A stretch of DNA of 64,000 nucleotides from Ecdyonurus torrentis (lineage: Eukaryota; Arthropoda; Insecta; Ephemeroptera; Heptageniidae). Made by a program: the position numbers and the translations under genes. Each line of letters opens with the position of its first letter. Positions within the stretch are counted from its first letter, which is position 1. This document shows positions 1 to 37,699 of the stretch, one piece after another. The notes beneath the pieces are model-generated. The model saw only the letters and a program-made list of their open reading frames with translations. It had not been told where the DNA came from and searched no databases. The stretch is taken from assembly GCA_949318235.1 (NCBI GenBank), contig OX439131.1, positions 17,849,718 to 17,913,717 on the forward strand. Direction: 5' to 3'.

Positions 1-78
1 GGTAAGGCCCTTGCTGGGTTTTCTATCCTTTTCTTTATCATTGATCCTAAACGCGATGGTTTTTTCCTTAAATTGATT
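1..78. mobile_element. Right end of a hairpin MITE (family A), cut by the window edge
   Basis: Matches the inverted end of the copy at 55401-55760: ggtaaggcccttgctgg, then ctatccttttcttta, then gatcctaa.cgcgatgg and a T run. Confidence 0.7.
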
Positions 79-180
79 GAGTGATATAATTGATGATTAA
101 AAGATTTTATAGAAACACAAACATAGATTATGGTAAATTGGGAAATGAGAGATAGTGAGCTTAGACTAACACAGACAGGG
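78..180. repeat. Dispersed repeat copy, related to 61226-61322
   Basis: Shares ordered blocks with 61226-61322: gat.attaaaagattt.ata, gaaa.acaca, aaatgagagatag and agcttacact-like sequence. Diverged; its class is unknown. Confidence 0.5.
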
Positions 181-330
181 GCGTATCCAGGGGGAGGGTT
201 TTGGGGTCTGGACCCCCCCCCCCCCCCGTCAGGTCTGAAAAAGCATAGAAAAAGGGGGTGGTTTCCCCCCTTTTCCTATGCTCAATATAGGCTGTACCCC
301 TCCCGTCGCAAAATCCTGGATACGCCCCTG
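176..330. mobile_element. hAT-type MITE, 155 bp
   Basis: Inverted ends CAGGGGCGTATCCAGG / CCTGGATACGCCCCTG, flanked by 8-bp near-duplications AACACAGA (168-175) and AATACAGA (331-338; 7 of 8 match). CAGGGGCG-type ends and 8-bp duplications are hAT hallmarks. The interior has a run of 15 C. Confidence 0.8.
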
Positions 331-463
331 AATACAGATGATGTGGTGGAGAAAAAAAAAGATTTTTTTTTCTATGATGGTGTCCCTGTCAGTCTAAGCT
401 CTTTACTACACTTTAAACTTGTTAAATATTAGCAGGTAGGAGTGAAAATATGCAGATTCTTAC

Positions 464-3400
464 CTGAGTCTAACTCAGATTCATCAGAGTTGGAGCTTAC
501 AAGGATGGCCTCTGCAGCAAGTTCATCTTCAGTCTTCGACTTTGGTTTGGCTAACAAACTCTGGCCATTCTGATTGATTTTCTGCTCACCGCCATCATCA
601 TCATCTCATGGAAGAAAGAAAATAACAATAGGATCATTTTATATTAAGTACAACAAGTGCTATTTTTTTTTTTTTTTAGATGCTTTCATTTTGATATGCA
701 TTTAAATCAAATTCAAGCTATGATATTGGTGTGGATATATGAGTGGGACTCCAGTAATATTAATAGATACAGTACTAAATTGTATGTAGCAGGGGATGTT
801 ATTGAGTAATTGTTTCTAAAAAAGGTGGACTTACATTCTAAAATAAAACAATCACAATTTTTTTTACGTAATTAGGTTGGAAATAATTTTCCCACATTCA
901 TACACTTTACAAATTAGCAAGAAAATAGGAAGGAGTGTCGTTTTATTTACCTGGTGAAGATCCAGCCTCTGATTCACATTTCTCTTTCTTTTTCTTCTTG
1001 CTGGCAGGTTTGGGCTTTGATGGTTTGTCATCATCATCATCTTCTTCTTCACCTTTGCCTTTCTTTCTGCGGGGTTTCTCAATGCTGTCAATATCAGCCA
1101 AACTTAAAACATAAGAACAAAACATATCAATATGACTACACGTCTCTTTCAACTATATGAACTCTCTGCTGAAATTTATTACCAAGGCAGTAATAAGGCT
1201 TGCTTTAAGCAAGAAATAAAAATTCTTAGCAATGATTTCAACAGAGTACAATCGCTGTGAACACTCACTTCTTAATTTCCTGATCAGAATCCTCTCCACT
1301 TTTTCTTTTCATTGACTTTTTTGCTCCTTTTTTCTTTTCCTCTATTTGTACCAAAGATACAAAGCATTTAGAATTGAGTTTAATATCATTTGAATATTCC
1401 TCTACATTGGATATGATTTCTTCTGGTTCTTTAGATTTTCTAGACATTCTTTCTCTAAATGTCTCTCCTTTACTACCTACTACTTTGCTCTTAGGGCCAA
1501 TTTTACGTTTTTCTCCTGTAGTAGATGCTTTGGATTTGGTAGTTGATTTTTTTGACTTTAAAGAACTCTTAGTCCAGTCACTGCTGTCACTATCAGATGC
1601 TGATGACTGTAACAGAGCTTTTTTGGCTTCCTCATCTTCATCCACTGATTTTGTCTTCCTTGACTCTCTCCGCCCAGATGTTTTTTCTTTCTCCTCTACC
1701 TTTTCATCACTGGACCTTTCACAAGATTTTCTTGTTTTCTTTGTTTGATTTTCATTATCTGATGCAAAAGGTGATGTACCTGAAAGATTAATTTCAGAAG
1801 TATCCATATCTTGGTCAGAGTCCGTGCTAACGCATGCAACTGTAGCAACAGAATCTCTATAAACTTTTTTTACAGCAGTTGTACTCTTGTCTGCATTTTC
1901 TTCAAATTCTTGAGTTGTTTCAAGTAAGATATTTTCAGGAGTATTCTTAGGGGAATTATTTCCCTCTTCATCACTTTCTTTCAATGCATTTTTCCCTCTA
2001 GTCACATCTTTTTCACCAACATTTGAGATTTCAGATACTGTATCTGCCTCTAAAATTTTTTTAGCGTCATCATTGATGGATTCTTGTGGATCTTCGGAGT
2101 CTGTAAGTGCAATAATTGAGTTGTTGAAAGTTGTACTTTTTTCTCCAATTGATTCTCCATCATCAGAAAATAGGTCTACTGATCTCCTTGTAGCTCTAGA
2201 ACTCAAGGTTTTATTTAATTTTTCAAATAGAAGTTCATTAGAGAGTTGTTCTTGTAGTTTTGATGCTTCTTCCTCTAGAGTCAAGAGTGATTTCTTAACA
2301 GTAGCATTCTCTGAGCTAGCTTTGCTCCCAGTTTCTAAATCCTCCACTACATTTCCCACATACTCCTGTGTTGCTTTCTCATCACTAGTAGCAACAGACC
2401 CACCTGCATCACTTGTAGCAACAGGCTCATCTGGCATTTTTGACTCTTCACCCTCTGAAAAGTATGTCTTGTTCTCATCTTCACTGTCTTGTGATAAGTC
2501 AACTTTCTTTCCTTTTCTTGACTTACTTTCTTTATCTGAATCTCCACTTTCTACAGCTGCAGTAATTAATTTAGACTTTTGCTTAGTGCTTACAGCTTCT
2601 GCATCACTTTCTTCAGAAGCTTCTACATTTTTCTTGTCTACTTTCTTGCTGGATTTATGTGCTTTCTGCTTCCTATCTGCTTTGTTTCTCTCAACATTTG
2701 GCTCTTCATCATTCTCAACATGTGCTGCATTTTCTTTGTCAGAACTTGTTCGTTTAGGCTTACGTACTAAATCATCCTTATCTTCCTCCGTGTTCTTGCT
2801 GGGAGTCTCTTGCTCTTCATCTGAAACTGCACTTGAGTTTTGATGCAATTTTATGGATTCTTCCAAGCTCTCATTTGCTTCAGTTGGAACTTCCTTGGCT
2901 TTGTTCTTGGACTTCACAGGCCTTGCTTCAGTTTCAGTGTCTTTTTCTTCTTCATTTGCAACACTGGCATCTTCACTTCTAATACTCACATCTAAGTTTG
3001 AGCTAACAGGCAAATCTTTGTTCTTATTTTTCTTAATTTGTCTTTTCTGTTTCTTAGTTTCCTTTCTTCTCCAATCTGAATAATCATCTTTTATTGAGGT
3101 TTTATATTCTTGTAGAAATTTTAGTGAATTTTTGACTTCTTTATAAATTACCTTACAAACATCTTGTATACTTTCGTGGGGCATATTTTTTGAGTATCTG
3201 TTTTGGATCTTTGATAGATGTTCATGATTCTTTGCAGCATATTTTGTAAAGTCTTGAATGAGACCGCCTAACCATTCTATGTTACCACTTTCATTTTGTG
3301 ACTCACCATCTTTACTTGTGGCATCAGATTCTGCCTCGTCATCTTTGCTGGATTCTCCGCCTTTGTCTTCTCTTTTCTTTTGTGTACTGGACGACTTTTG

Positions 3401-6400
3401 TTTCTTTCTTGAATCTGTAGATTTTTTGGCACTGTGATTCTGTTTTATTTTATTGTGGCCATCACTATCCTCCTGCTCACTGGAATCATGCCTTTGTTTA
3501 CTGTGTTTGTTTTGTTTTTGCTTGTGATTGTTATATGATGATGTAGAAGCTTTAGCTTTTTCTTCCTCATCTTCTGAATCACTTTTTTTATGTGCTACCT
3601 TGCGAGTAGACTTTTGTTTAATATGCTTTCTGGACTTGTAATCAGAATCTTCACTTGATTCACTTCCTTTTTTATTTTTATTACTTGAAGGGATTTTCTT
3701 CTTCTTTTCCTTTGGTTCAGAGTCATCGCTGGAACTTGTCTCTTCAGTTTCGGCCCTGGATTTGCTTTTTTTTATACTTTCTTTTGAAAGCTCTTCAGAA
3801 TCAGCATGCTTTGCTTTTGTTCCTCTTTTATGCTCAATTGCTTTTTTAGTTATGAACTCATTATCTGAGTTTTCACTGTCAGAGTCATTTGTGCCATTAT
3901 TCATTCTTGGCCTTGCTTTCATCTTACGCCGCGTTCTTCTTTTTGAGTATTTTTCAGAGCTGCCATCAGAGTCTGTTTCACTGTCAGATTTGTATCTATC
4001 TTTATATCTTTGACTGCGATCAGTGCTTAGCTTTGCTCGTTTTTCTTTCAATGCTTCTAAAGCTGATTTGGCTTTAAGCTGTTTTTTCCTGTAAAACAGA
4101 AAAAATGACATTTTTGTTTCTTCTTGTACTTTTTGTTGTAAATGACTCTTCCAAGAGTTTAAGCAGTTAGGTTACATTTAGAACACAACACATGTACTTA
4201 AAAACAAAACAAAAAAACAAACATGCAAAATACAAATTTGAAATAGAATTAAAGAGGAAATACAAAAATACACACAGACTATCATACTGCTATGATACAT
4301 GCTTGAAAAGAAAAGTGGACAAATGTTACTGAAATAAATGGATAAAATTAAAAGAAACGAACAGAGGAAACCAGCAATGGTCTTACCATACTACCATAGT
4401 GACGAGAGTCCCATAGTTAGGGGAAAATTTGGCTAGCAAAGAGATTATAACATATATTGGATAGCTTTCAGCATTTACCTTCAAGAGAAACTGAGATTTT
4501 TTTTTTTATCCCTTTATCGGTCTGGTTTTGCTGGTGTTTCATGGTTTATAATATACTGTAGGTATGGTAGAAGCACGGGAGAGGTTGCCCTTCCCTCTCT
4601 TCCACCACCTTTCCCCTTCCACTAACATACCTATATTCATAGGTTTCAGATTCATATTCATTCATAGTTTCTCTCCAAGTCTGTATGGATGGACTGACAC
4701 AGACACACACATACTCTATTTCTCTGGCATACAGTGCAGAAAGCTAACCAATATGTGCACGTTTTTAATCTCTGTGCTAGCAAGATTTTCATTTAACTTT
4801 TGGAGTCTCTTTGCTATGGTAAAGTTCTTGCTGATTGCCTCCATCCTTTCCTTTTAATTTTATCATACCTAACTGCAATGTTTTATTTTTCATAATAAAT
4901 AAAACATAGGCCTATTGATAGGTGATAGGAGCAGCAGACAGAACTTACAACAGCTAGTACAGAGCTATTAAATCAACATTGATTTGGCCGGAGACATTGA
5001 TTTCTATTTTATTTTCCATTCACAAAATGGCGCAATTGGGCACTGATGTCACAGCTTGCTTGTTTTACTTGCGAACAGGCAAGCTGTGACGTCAGTGCCC
5101 GATCGCGCCATTTTGTGAATGGAAAATAAATTAGAAATCAATGACTCCGACCAAATCAACGTTGAGTTTCAGGTTTGCTAGGATATTACATATATTTTTT
5201 TTGTTCAAGGTGTTCTACGCCTTTGAAAAAAAAAAAAGAAAAAAAAAAGTTATTGTAGCTCCATTTTTTTAAGGATAAAAAAAGCATGTAAAATCAAACT
5301 GTACCCCAAATTCAACTGCTGGCTCTTAGCAAATTCCCCCATCGCTATTTTACTTTTACAAGATTTCTGTTAACACTGAAGCCCTTTACTTTACAGTTTT
5401 ATGAAAATATACATTCTAAAGCTCATTTTAACATTGACAAAGTTTATGCACACATGAAGTAAATAATGAATCTTTGTTCTGCAAATATAGCCACCCATCA
5501 ACTTCTGATTAGCTGTTAAAACTCAGGCAAGGTCCTACCATTTACAATATTCAATGAGTGAGCATCTATCATGACCAAGACTAAGCAGAACACTGGCTGT
5601 TCCCTACTTGATAGCAAAGGAGATGTTGCTTTGAAAAGTAAGTGGATGGAAGTTGAATTGAGCTAACTGTAAGTATTATGTTGTCTGCTTGCATAACATC
5701 TGAGAAACACCTGCACAGTTTTTGTTAGGAATAATAATAATAATAAACTATAAAGGTGATTTAGCAACAAAGCAATTAGCCCAATTCAACTTTCAGCTTC
5801 TTTCTTTTCAAAGCAACATAGCTATTGATGTCAAGTATATGAGGATAGCCAGATTTTATGTATTATTATTAGATTATTATCCACGTGAGCAACGATGATT
5901 ATAGCATGGTTCCTCATTTAACTTGGAATTTAAGTGACTGTTACGCTGTTATTAAGGATGGGGGGCATTATTTGCTATTTCCATTAAATACCAATGCTGG
6001 TTATCACTCCACAATTGACAGTAAAAAAAGAAGACCATGCAAGACACGAAATAGCACCATTTAGATTAAGAATGTAGTTTACCATAGATGACAAGACAGT
6101 GTAACGTAAATTTAAAAATAATAAAAAAAAAAAAAAAAAAAAAAATAAAAAAAAGAACGAACGAACGAACGAACGAAAAAAATATGTTTAACGGCTAATT
6201 TTTTTCATTTTAAAATACCAATGTACTATGCATGTTGCCCTACTTCCATAAAACTAAATGCCTTAACAACATGTAATGACAATTTCTTTGAAAGAAAATA
6301 TTGAATGCGACGAAATCACCGACACTCTTTTGAACTACAACTATAATCAGCTAATTATGGATATTTTAAATAATTATATAGCATGTCCAGATATATGATG

Positions 6401-9400
6401 GTAAATTTTAAGAAAAAAAAATCATGCATTACTTCTACAAAATCAATAATAAAGAAAAGGATAGAATTACCAGCAAGAGCCTTACTACAGTAGAAGTTCT
6501 ATGGAGAGGTCAAATTGATTGATAATGTCATTAACATATGACGAAAGCTGTTATGAAATTGACTTTTTATAACAAAATAATGTGCCACGCAAGACTTTGA
6601 CCTCTCCATAGAACTTCTACTGTGGTAAGGCTCTTGATAGTAATTCTATCCTTCTCTTTATTATCAATCTTAATTGCGATGATTTTTTCTTTTCAGTGAT
6701 TACTTCTACAAAATCTAAACAATCTTTAGTAGTATGCAACAACAGAAAATACCTATGTAAGTGTCAATGAATATTATCATTACTGATCAACAAATGTCAC
6801 ATGAAGGTAAAAAAATATATATACACACGCATTAGGGTAATATCTGCAAAACAAATAAAACAGTACTTTACTTACTTGGTTTTTTCTTTTTCCCGTTCAA
6901 TCACAGCCCAGCAATAAGCTCTTGCATCCCAGAGAGGTTTGACATTACAGACAAAACACTTCCAGTCATCATGTTCCACGTCAGCTTGAACACCCACGTC
7001 ACAGTTGCGCTCTACACATTTCTAAGTAAACAAACACAAAGTTGTGTCAGAGAGTTTTGTTTTGAATACTATACTTATTGTACTTATTCTTTTATAACAT
7101 TATTGTTATGTTTTATTTTTCAACATCATATATCAGCAGCAATGTTCCCCCCCCCCCCCCCCCCATTTTTATAATTATATAATAATATTGATAATCATTA
7201 TTATTTATCAATAAGTTATGTGTTCTTAAAGCGGTAGTCAGTGATGGCTTTTTAAATAGTGATCAACGTGTTATTCAACCTCCCGAAACACAGTCTCGAA
7301 TTTTTAATTATCGACACGTTGAGAGCAAGAGCAATTAAGGTGCCCCCGAGGCTTCATCACAGCTAAATTTACTCGCATGATAACTTGGTGGGAGCAGGAG
7401 TTACTTTTATCTTTGCATAAATAATTTTGCTACATATCAGTAGCCACAAAAACATTTTATATACTGTACCTAAATTATAACGTTAAGTAGCAAGAGCAAA
7501 ATTAAGAGTAACTCACCACCGCGCCAAAATAGCATGAGATCAAGTTTAACTGTGAGTAGGTTCAGAGTCGCTGTAACAGCTTTTGCTCGCAGTGGGTTAT
7601 TAATTCAAATTTTGAGATTACATTTTGAAATGCCCACAGCTATTTTATTGCCAAATAGACTGTTACATTTTACATGGTTTACTAGTGCATCCCTTGTAGC
7701 AGGTGTACGATGCCGTTACTTCCTACCCTCAGCAGTAATAATTAATTTTGTGGGATAAGTAAAACCAAGAAAAAGTGAGAGGAGCCTATGTGACAGAATC
7801 TGATCCAAAATATAATGGTGACTAGCTTATCCTATCTTATAATACAACCTCAGACCTGGCACGCCTCTTTTTATAAAAAAACTGATTGTAAAATATATTA
7901 AAATTATTTTTGAATACATTATATTTGATTTATATTATATTTAAATTTAAATACATACATTTCTCGCAGTTAATTTTTAACCATTTTTATTTTGCCGCGA
8001 AATTCAAAAGCAATAGAATTCAAATGGGCAAACTGACGCTCAATTTTCTCGAAACATAATGGATAAATAAATATAAAACAAAACGTAGTTGATAGAGTCT
8101 GAAAACATCTATAACATCAGAAAGTTTAACGAGTCAAAAATTTTAAAAACGAAGAAAGAAAAACACAATGCTAATAATATGCAAATTGTAACCCTAATTA
8201 TCTCTAGATTTCAATGGACACTTCAATGTTTTGATAACTGTAGCTTGTACATCATCCCTTTTTTAACCCCCTTAAAAATTTAAAATCACGTTATCAATTC
8301 AATTTTGAGGTATTTTGATTTTTCCAGGGCTGAGGTTAATCTTTAAAGCCATAGACCAAATAAAACAACATGGGCTTTTTAATGAATGAACACAAAATGG
8401 GATCTTCAAAACTGATGACAATTTTTACCAGAATGTAAATGTAGCTCCACGAGAGAGCTAGAAAAAACTGTAAAGTATGCAATTTGCATTACTATTAATG
8501 TTTCTGACGTCAGAAACATGCAAAAATTAGTATGAAAATGTTGTGCGTGTTGCATAAATCGAAATTTATGATCACTGCTACGGAGCTACAGTTGGGTTTT
8601 GAGACAAACTAAAGTCCCATCAAGTGGTTTGTGATATAAATGCTTGTGTTTTTCTCTGGTCTATTCCTTTAAGGTGTGAATATCTGTGTTGCATATTTAC
8701 CTGACAGAATGCACATTTACACTCGCTGCATAAATTTAATGTGCCACCTTGACCACACCAACGACAGTACTTGTCTGTGCCATCTTCATCTGAAGAGAAG
8801 TCTGATGCACAAAAATCATGGCATTTCTGAAAGAAAGAAATATATGTACCATAGTGGTGAGAGCAGTGCCTAATTTATGTGCTGATTCCTGGCTCAAAAC
8901 TCTGCTTAGCAGAATCATTATCATAAAGTTGGTTCTTGCTACACACTGAATCATGATGGCTTGTAGTAAGCCACCTTAAACTGAATTGGCCATAAACACA
9001 GATGGCATCATGCTCAGGAGGACCATGCATGAAAAATGTAGGTGGTTGTGTTATGTTATGTAGTTGGCCATCATACAAAATTACCATAAAATGTTACGGT
9101 AACACTATAATTATTTGTGAAAAAAAAAAAAAAAAAAATAGTTTTAGAAACTAAGTATTGGTAACTTAGAGGTTAGAGGTACACTATACAATTAATTTCA
9201 CTTTAAAAAAACATGGAGAATTATTCATACCGTAGCCATTACATATTATTTCTGAATACATTAAGTATATTGACTACATAATAAAGGAGCAACTGTTTTG
9301 AGGCTGACTATAATTGATTTTGCTCACATCCGCTTCTGTTTTGAAGTACTGTACTGCGCATGCGTATTAAGTAGAAACTTACTTACTACGCATGCACAGT

Positions 9401-10737
9401 ACATACTTCGAAACGGAAGCGGATGTGAGCAAAATCGCTTATATTCAGCCTCAAAACAGTTGCTTCTTTATTAGTCAAACTATATATATTTTTTTTAATA
9501 ATGGAGGTATGTGCCTGTGCCTACATTCAAAGCACATCAACCATCAGATCATAGTATGGTAATTGTACTAGTTATCGGCAGGCCGCAGTTATCGGCAGGC
9601 TCTTTTCACGGCGAAAGTATTAAGTTTACGAGATTCTAACTAGAACCAACCATCTTAGAATTTCGTCTAGTTTCCATACCACTACCTACAAACTATTTTA
9701 TCACTGAAGGGGGCCGAGATAAACTGCCAAAAATGGGGGGTGCTGATAACTGCGGCAGTGTCGGTTTGGCTGCTTTTCTGAACAATACTATAGGAATTTC
9801 AACCTTAAGACCCTTAAGCTGCCGATAACTAGTACAATACGCTAGTTATTACCTTCTAGAAAGTTCTGCAGAATAACAACCGCAATATGGTTAATTATTC
9901 AATGTACATACATATCAAGTCTTCCGGATAGAAATGTCGTTGTAGAGGTTTTTTTGTGATGCGACCTTGAATCTTACCTGTTCTTTTCATAGAGCTCACA
10001 GTCGCATGGCAAAAAAACTCTACAACGACATTTCTATCCGGAAGAACTGATATGCAGTATGTAGATATGTGTGTATGTATCAGCCAGCATAATTATGGAA
10101 GAATATGTATGCATACATATTATAAATACAGAAATAAACAAATGAGATTTTCATTTACAGTGGGCGTGTGTGCCTAAATTTCTATAAATGGAATTATCCT
10201 GTTCTATCCTTGATAATAAAAAAAGCTAGGTATGTATGTACAAAGTCAAGCGTGACACAGAAAGTAAAACTTTTCTGTAGAATTTTGCATCTACAATCAG
10301 TGATTGTGTAAAATCATGGTCATACCTAATAATAACTATGTAATACATAATATGCATTATAGGTACATATTTACCTGGCAAACAAGAACCTCGAGCAATG
10401 GATGTCCAACTGGATTTGTTCGCACAGGTTTGTGACACGCTGTGCATTTCAACGTCTCATCTTCTTTTATTACTTTGGAAACGTCTGCAAATAAAATATC
10501 AAATACGTTAGGATATTAAACATTAAATATACACGTTTTCATATGTGTATGGAACATAAAAATTGAAATAAAATACAATTTGCATATCGGATTTTTGGCT
10601 CCCAAAAGTCCCTCCCCCAAGGGTCCATGCAAAACTATGAGCATAATAAATGCATACTAATATGCAGTAGTTTTATATGTACCTGGAAATTTCTTTTCAC
10701 GATAAGCTTTTTCTTCTGATGTCACTTTAATCTCCAT
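464..10737 (-). CDS. ATRX: ATRX chromatin remodeller, N-terminal part (partial, continues past the left edge)
   Basis: Coding exons in transcript order are 10683-10737, 10375-10484, 8701-8826, 6876-7021, 1269-4088, 951-1102 and 464-604; all have GT-AG borders and consistent phase, giving about 1183 residues. Residues ~30-145 form an ADD domain. All twelve zinc-binding Cys are visible: C32/C35/C54/C57 for the GATA-like finger, and C76/C79 (in CRWC), C88/C91, C96/C99, C119/C122 for the PHD finger. In the family this domain reads the histone H3 tail (unmodified K4 with K9me3) and targets the remodeller to heterochromatin. The 2820-nt fifth exon encodes a Lys/Glu/Ser-rich disordered linker with one likely helical patch (near 3040-3290) and a Leu-rich patch near 2200-2290. 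The SNF2 helicase domain is not in the window. The start is the only ATG in frame with the first ADD exon. In Drosophila the ADD domain is split off from the ATRX protein; here it is joined. Confidence 0.93.
1269..4088 (-). other. ATRX: Giant internal ATRX exon encoding the disordered charged linker
   Basis: One open exon of 2820 nt. Its acceptor (TTTTACAG) and donor (GTGAGT) match the phase of its neighbours: it completes a codon split 2+1 at the front and leaves 2 nt at the end. The product has many S/D/E clusters resembling CK2 sites and K/R-rich blocks. A similar very large linker exon is a known trait of vertebrate ATRX genes. The long Ser-rich antisense frames across it (for example 2073-2843) are composition shadows. 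Confidence 0.9.
4335..4865. mobile_element. Degenerate hairpin element (family B) in an ATRX intron
   Basis: The left arm (4335-4495: aaaccagcaatggtcttacc, gtcccatagtt, gctagcaaagag, ttggatagctttcagc) is inverted at 4735-4865 (gcagaaagctaacca, ctgtgctagcaagatttt, gctatggtaa). About 240 bp of unrelated spacer lies between. Confidence 0.6.
4972..5226. mobile_element. Hairpin MITE with internal TGACGTCA (family C)
   Basis: The arms are near-perfect inverted copies: the left arm runs from tcaacattgatttggccgg to ctgatgtcacagcttgc, the right arm mirrors it from gcaagctgtgacgtcag. The right terminus ttgttcaaggtgttctacgc equals that of the element at 59765-60078. The outer left end is missing. Confidence 0.75.
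6118..6178. repeat. Poly-A run followed by (GAAC)n microsatellite
   Basis: About 25 A with interruptions, then five GAAC units at 6153-6177, in an ATRX intron. Confidence 0.85.
6441..6698. mobile_element. Hairpin MITE (family A) in an ATRX intron
   Basis: The inverted arms include cagtagaagttctatggaga and its complement at 6604-6623. A 17-bp direct repeat (attacttctacaaaatc) lies at 6428-6444 and 6699-6715. Confidence 0.75.
7147..7164. repeat. Poly-C run
   Basis: Eighteen consecutive C, about 125 bp from the acceptor of the fourth ATRX exon. Confidence 0.9.
8341..8674. mobile_element. Imperfect hairpin element next to an ATRX exon
   Basis: The ends ctttaaagccatagaccaaa and tctggtctattcctttaag are inverted copies. 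The interior holds the palindrome gtttctgacgtcagaaac. It ends 26 bp from the donor of exon 8701-8826. Confidence 0.5.
9281..9471. mobile_element. TA-flanked hairpin MITE, 191 bp
   Basis: Ends ATAAAGGAGCAACTGTTTTG and its near complement CAAAACAGTTGCTTCTTTAT, flanked by TA at 9279-9280 and 9472-9473. The arms pair over ~85 bp through gctcacatccgcttc. The TA duplication suggests a Tc1/mariner-type source. Confidence 0.75.
9562..9836. mobile_element. Short inverted-repeat element (TTATCGGCAG ends)
   Basis: The 19-bp end ttgtactagttatcggcag at the left is repeated inverted at 9820-9836. A second ttatcggcaggc lies just inside the left end. The interior is not a hairpin and encodes nothing. Confidence 0.5.
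9917..10048. mobile_element. Hairpin MITE (CTTCCGGATAG ends)
   Basis: Left cttccggatagaaatgtcgt and its complement acgacatttctatccggaag at 10024-10043. The arms continue through ctacaacg / gttgtagag and gcgac. The loop is about 45 bp. Confidence 0.75.
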
Positions 10738-10880
10738 TATAAATTCATATATTAATGTCAAAAATCGATATAAAATCGGCACTAACACACACACATCACA
10801 CCGTGACCGTACATCGTCAGAAGAAAATGGCGGGTGGTCTGAGGCGCCAAAAAATTGGCCCCACGATTAGACCAATCAAA
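10738..10880 (-). promoter_or_regulatory. Probable ATRX promoter and 5' UTR
   Basis: Just upstream of the ATRX start codon the base composition rises. Seen here are a GCCATTTTC-type element (minus-strand reading of gaaaatggcgggtgg), a GGCGCCAAA E2F-like stretch and a CCAAT box (gaccaatca). Their position suits a TATA-less housekeeping promoter starting near 10830. The exact start site is inferred. Confidence 0.45.
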
Positions 10881-12556
10881 ATCACGTAACTTTCGATTAG
10901 AAAAAGTTAGTTTAAATATTACGCGCAAAAAATTTAAAAGCATAGGATATAGATTTTTTTTTTCTTTAGATTTTGTTGTTGTAATATATTAGGTCTTTGG
11001 TACATGCATATTCTTAATAACTCATATCATACCATTTGTAGAAAATATGCATACACAGTATGAAGTAATATTACTTCATTTATAAGTAATAAGACGACCT
11101 ACAAGATGTTTATTTATTTCGTACATATGGGTTAGTGCAGGTTCTCTCTGGGTTCTCTCGCCATTAAATTATGCTTGAGCTTCGACGCCACATATACTTG
11201 AGCAGTGTAAAATGTGTAAATGTAGCATTGATTAATAACAAAATTTTAGTTTTAGTAAATAAAAAAATATAAAATATCACTCATTCTATTTTAAAGGCAA
11301 AAATAATAAAATAACGTTTGTCCTGTCGTTATATGTGCTGGTCAATGTGTCTGCTCAACCAAAAGACAAAGATGACTACACAGTATGCCAGTACATAAAA
11401 ATTGAAATTCCTTATAAGTAGGAGTTTTCAGCTTCCCATATATACAAAAAGTAAGGAAAAAAAAAGTGACGTAATGAGAATGAAAAGTACACAATATATA
11501 ATAAAAATAAAAGACAAATTTTAGATCCTGATATAATACGGTTTATTGCTGGTATATGTAGAACATTAGTGTCATCTGTACATCTCAAAATAATAACAAA
11601 AGCTGCCATCAATGTCGACAATTTTTATTTTTTACATTAAAGGGTACGACAACAATAATATAATAGCAACATGATTAAATCACAACTCCTCTGAATGAAA
11701 TAGGTGATTACTCTGACAAATTGACAATTAATGATACACAAGCTGAAGTTACATTAAAAAAAAAAAGATGTTAAAAATGAGGTGAGCTGCCTTAATTTAG
11801 GTATAAATTTACGTATAAAAAGATCACTGTAATAACATTATTATTGTTGTATATAAAATGAAAAACAAAATGCAGAACCTTTTATTAGTTAAAATAAAGT
11901 ACAATGTTGGTGTTAAACATAACGAAATAATATGTTTTTAATCACACTGGCAAGACGTTAGATGTATGTGGGTTATATAATATGGTATAATATATATATT
12001 TTTCGAATAAACTTTTTCTTTCATAAACTTATGTACTAAAAAACAAATTGTAATTGCCTCATCCCACTAAATAAATTTGGTTATTAAATTTAAAACTTTT
12101 TCACAATTAACAATAAGTTATTTTTTTATTTTATAATTATATCATAAAAATCCATTTTACAAAATAAACATTTTATTTTAGTTGTTAATTAAAACAACAC
12201 ATTAATATTTTTTTTTAAAAGACAACATTAAAACTTTATAAAGCAATGGATATGAATAAAATAGGCCTTTTAAAGAGAACACAACTTACAAAATGTTCCT
12301 TAAAAAATTGGAACAGTACAATCTTTGTAAAATTTAGGGCACTTTAGGGACAGTCTATACTACATATCACTAGCATTTCATAATTATTTGTATTACTTTT
12401 TTCTTTTCATTTTGAGGTTTAACAATAATTTTTATTAACTAATTATTATGCATTTTTAACGTTACATTTTCTGATCTAATATGATATACTTTACCAAAAC
12501 TTTATAAACTAAAACAAGAACACTATACAGAAATATGAATCTACTTGAGGTATACT
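10881..12556. other. Intergenic region between FARP 3' end and ATRX promoter
   Basis: AT-rich, with no coding signal on either strand. The upper part (12100-12556) is the expected 3' UTR of the FARP transcript. The only long frame (11412-11621, minus) is composition noise. Confidence 0.6.
12431..12436 (-). terminator. Candidate polyadenylation signal for the long FARP isoform
   Basis: AATAAA on the minus strand about 120 nt beyond the TAG stop at 12557-12559. The same caveat about AT-richness applies. Confidence 0.35.

Positions 12557-37699
<25,143 letters not shown>

Noticed and set aside
2073..2843. 256-codon Ser/Leu-rich plus-strand frame
   Set aside because: Exact antisense of the ATRX linker exon; composition shadow with no domain or splice support.
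7534..7758. 74-codon plus-strand frame
   Set aside because: Inside an ATRX intron, no motif, no splice context and no downstream 3' signal that stands out.
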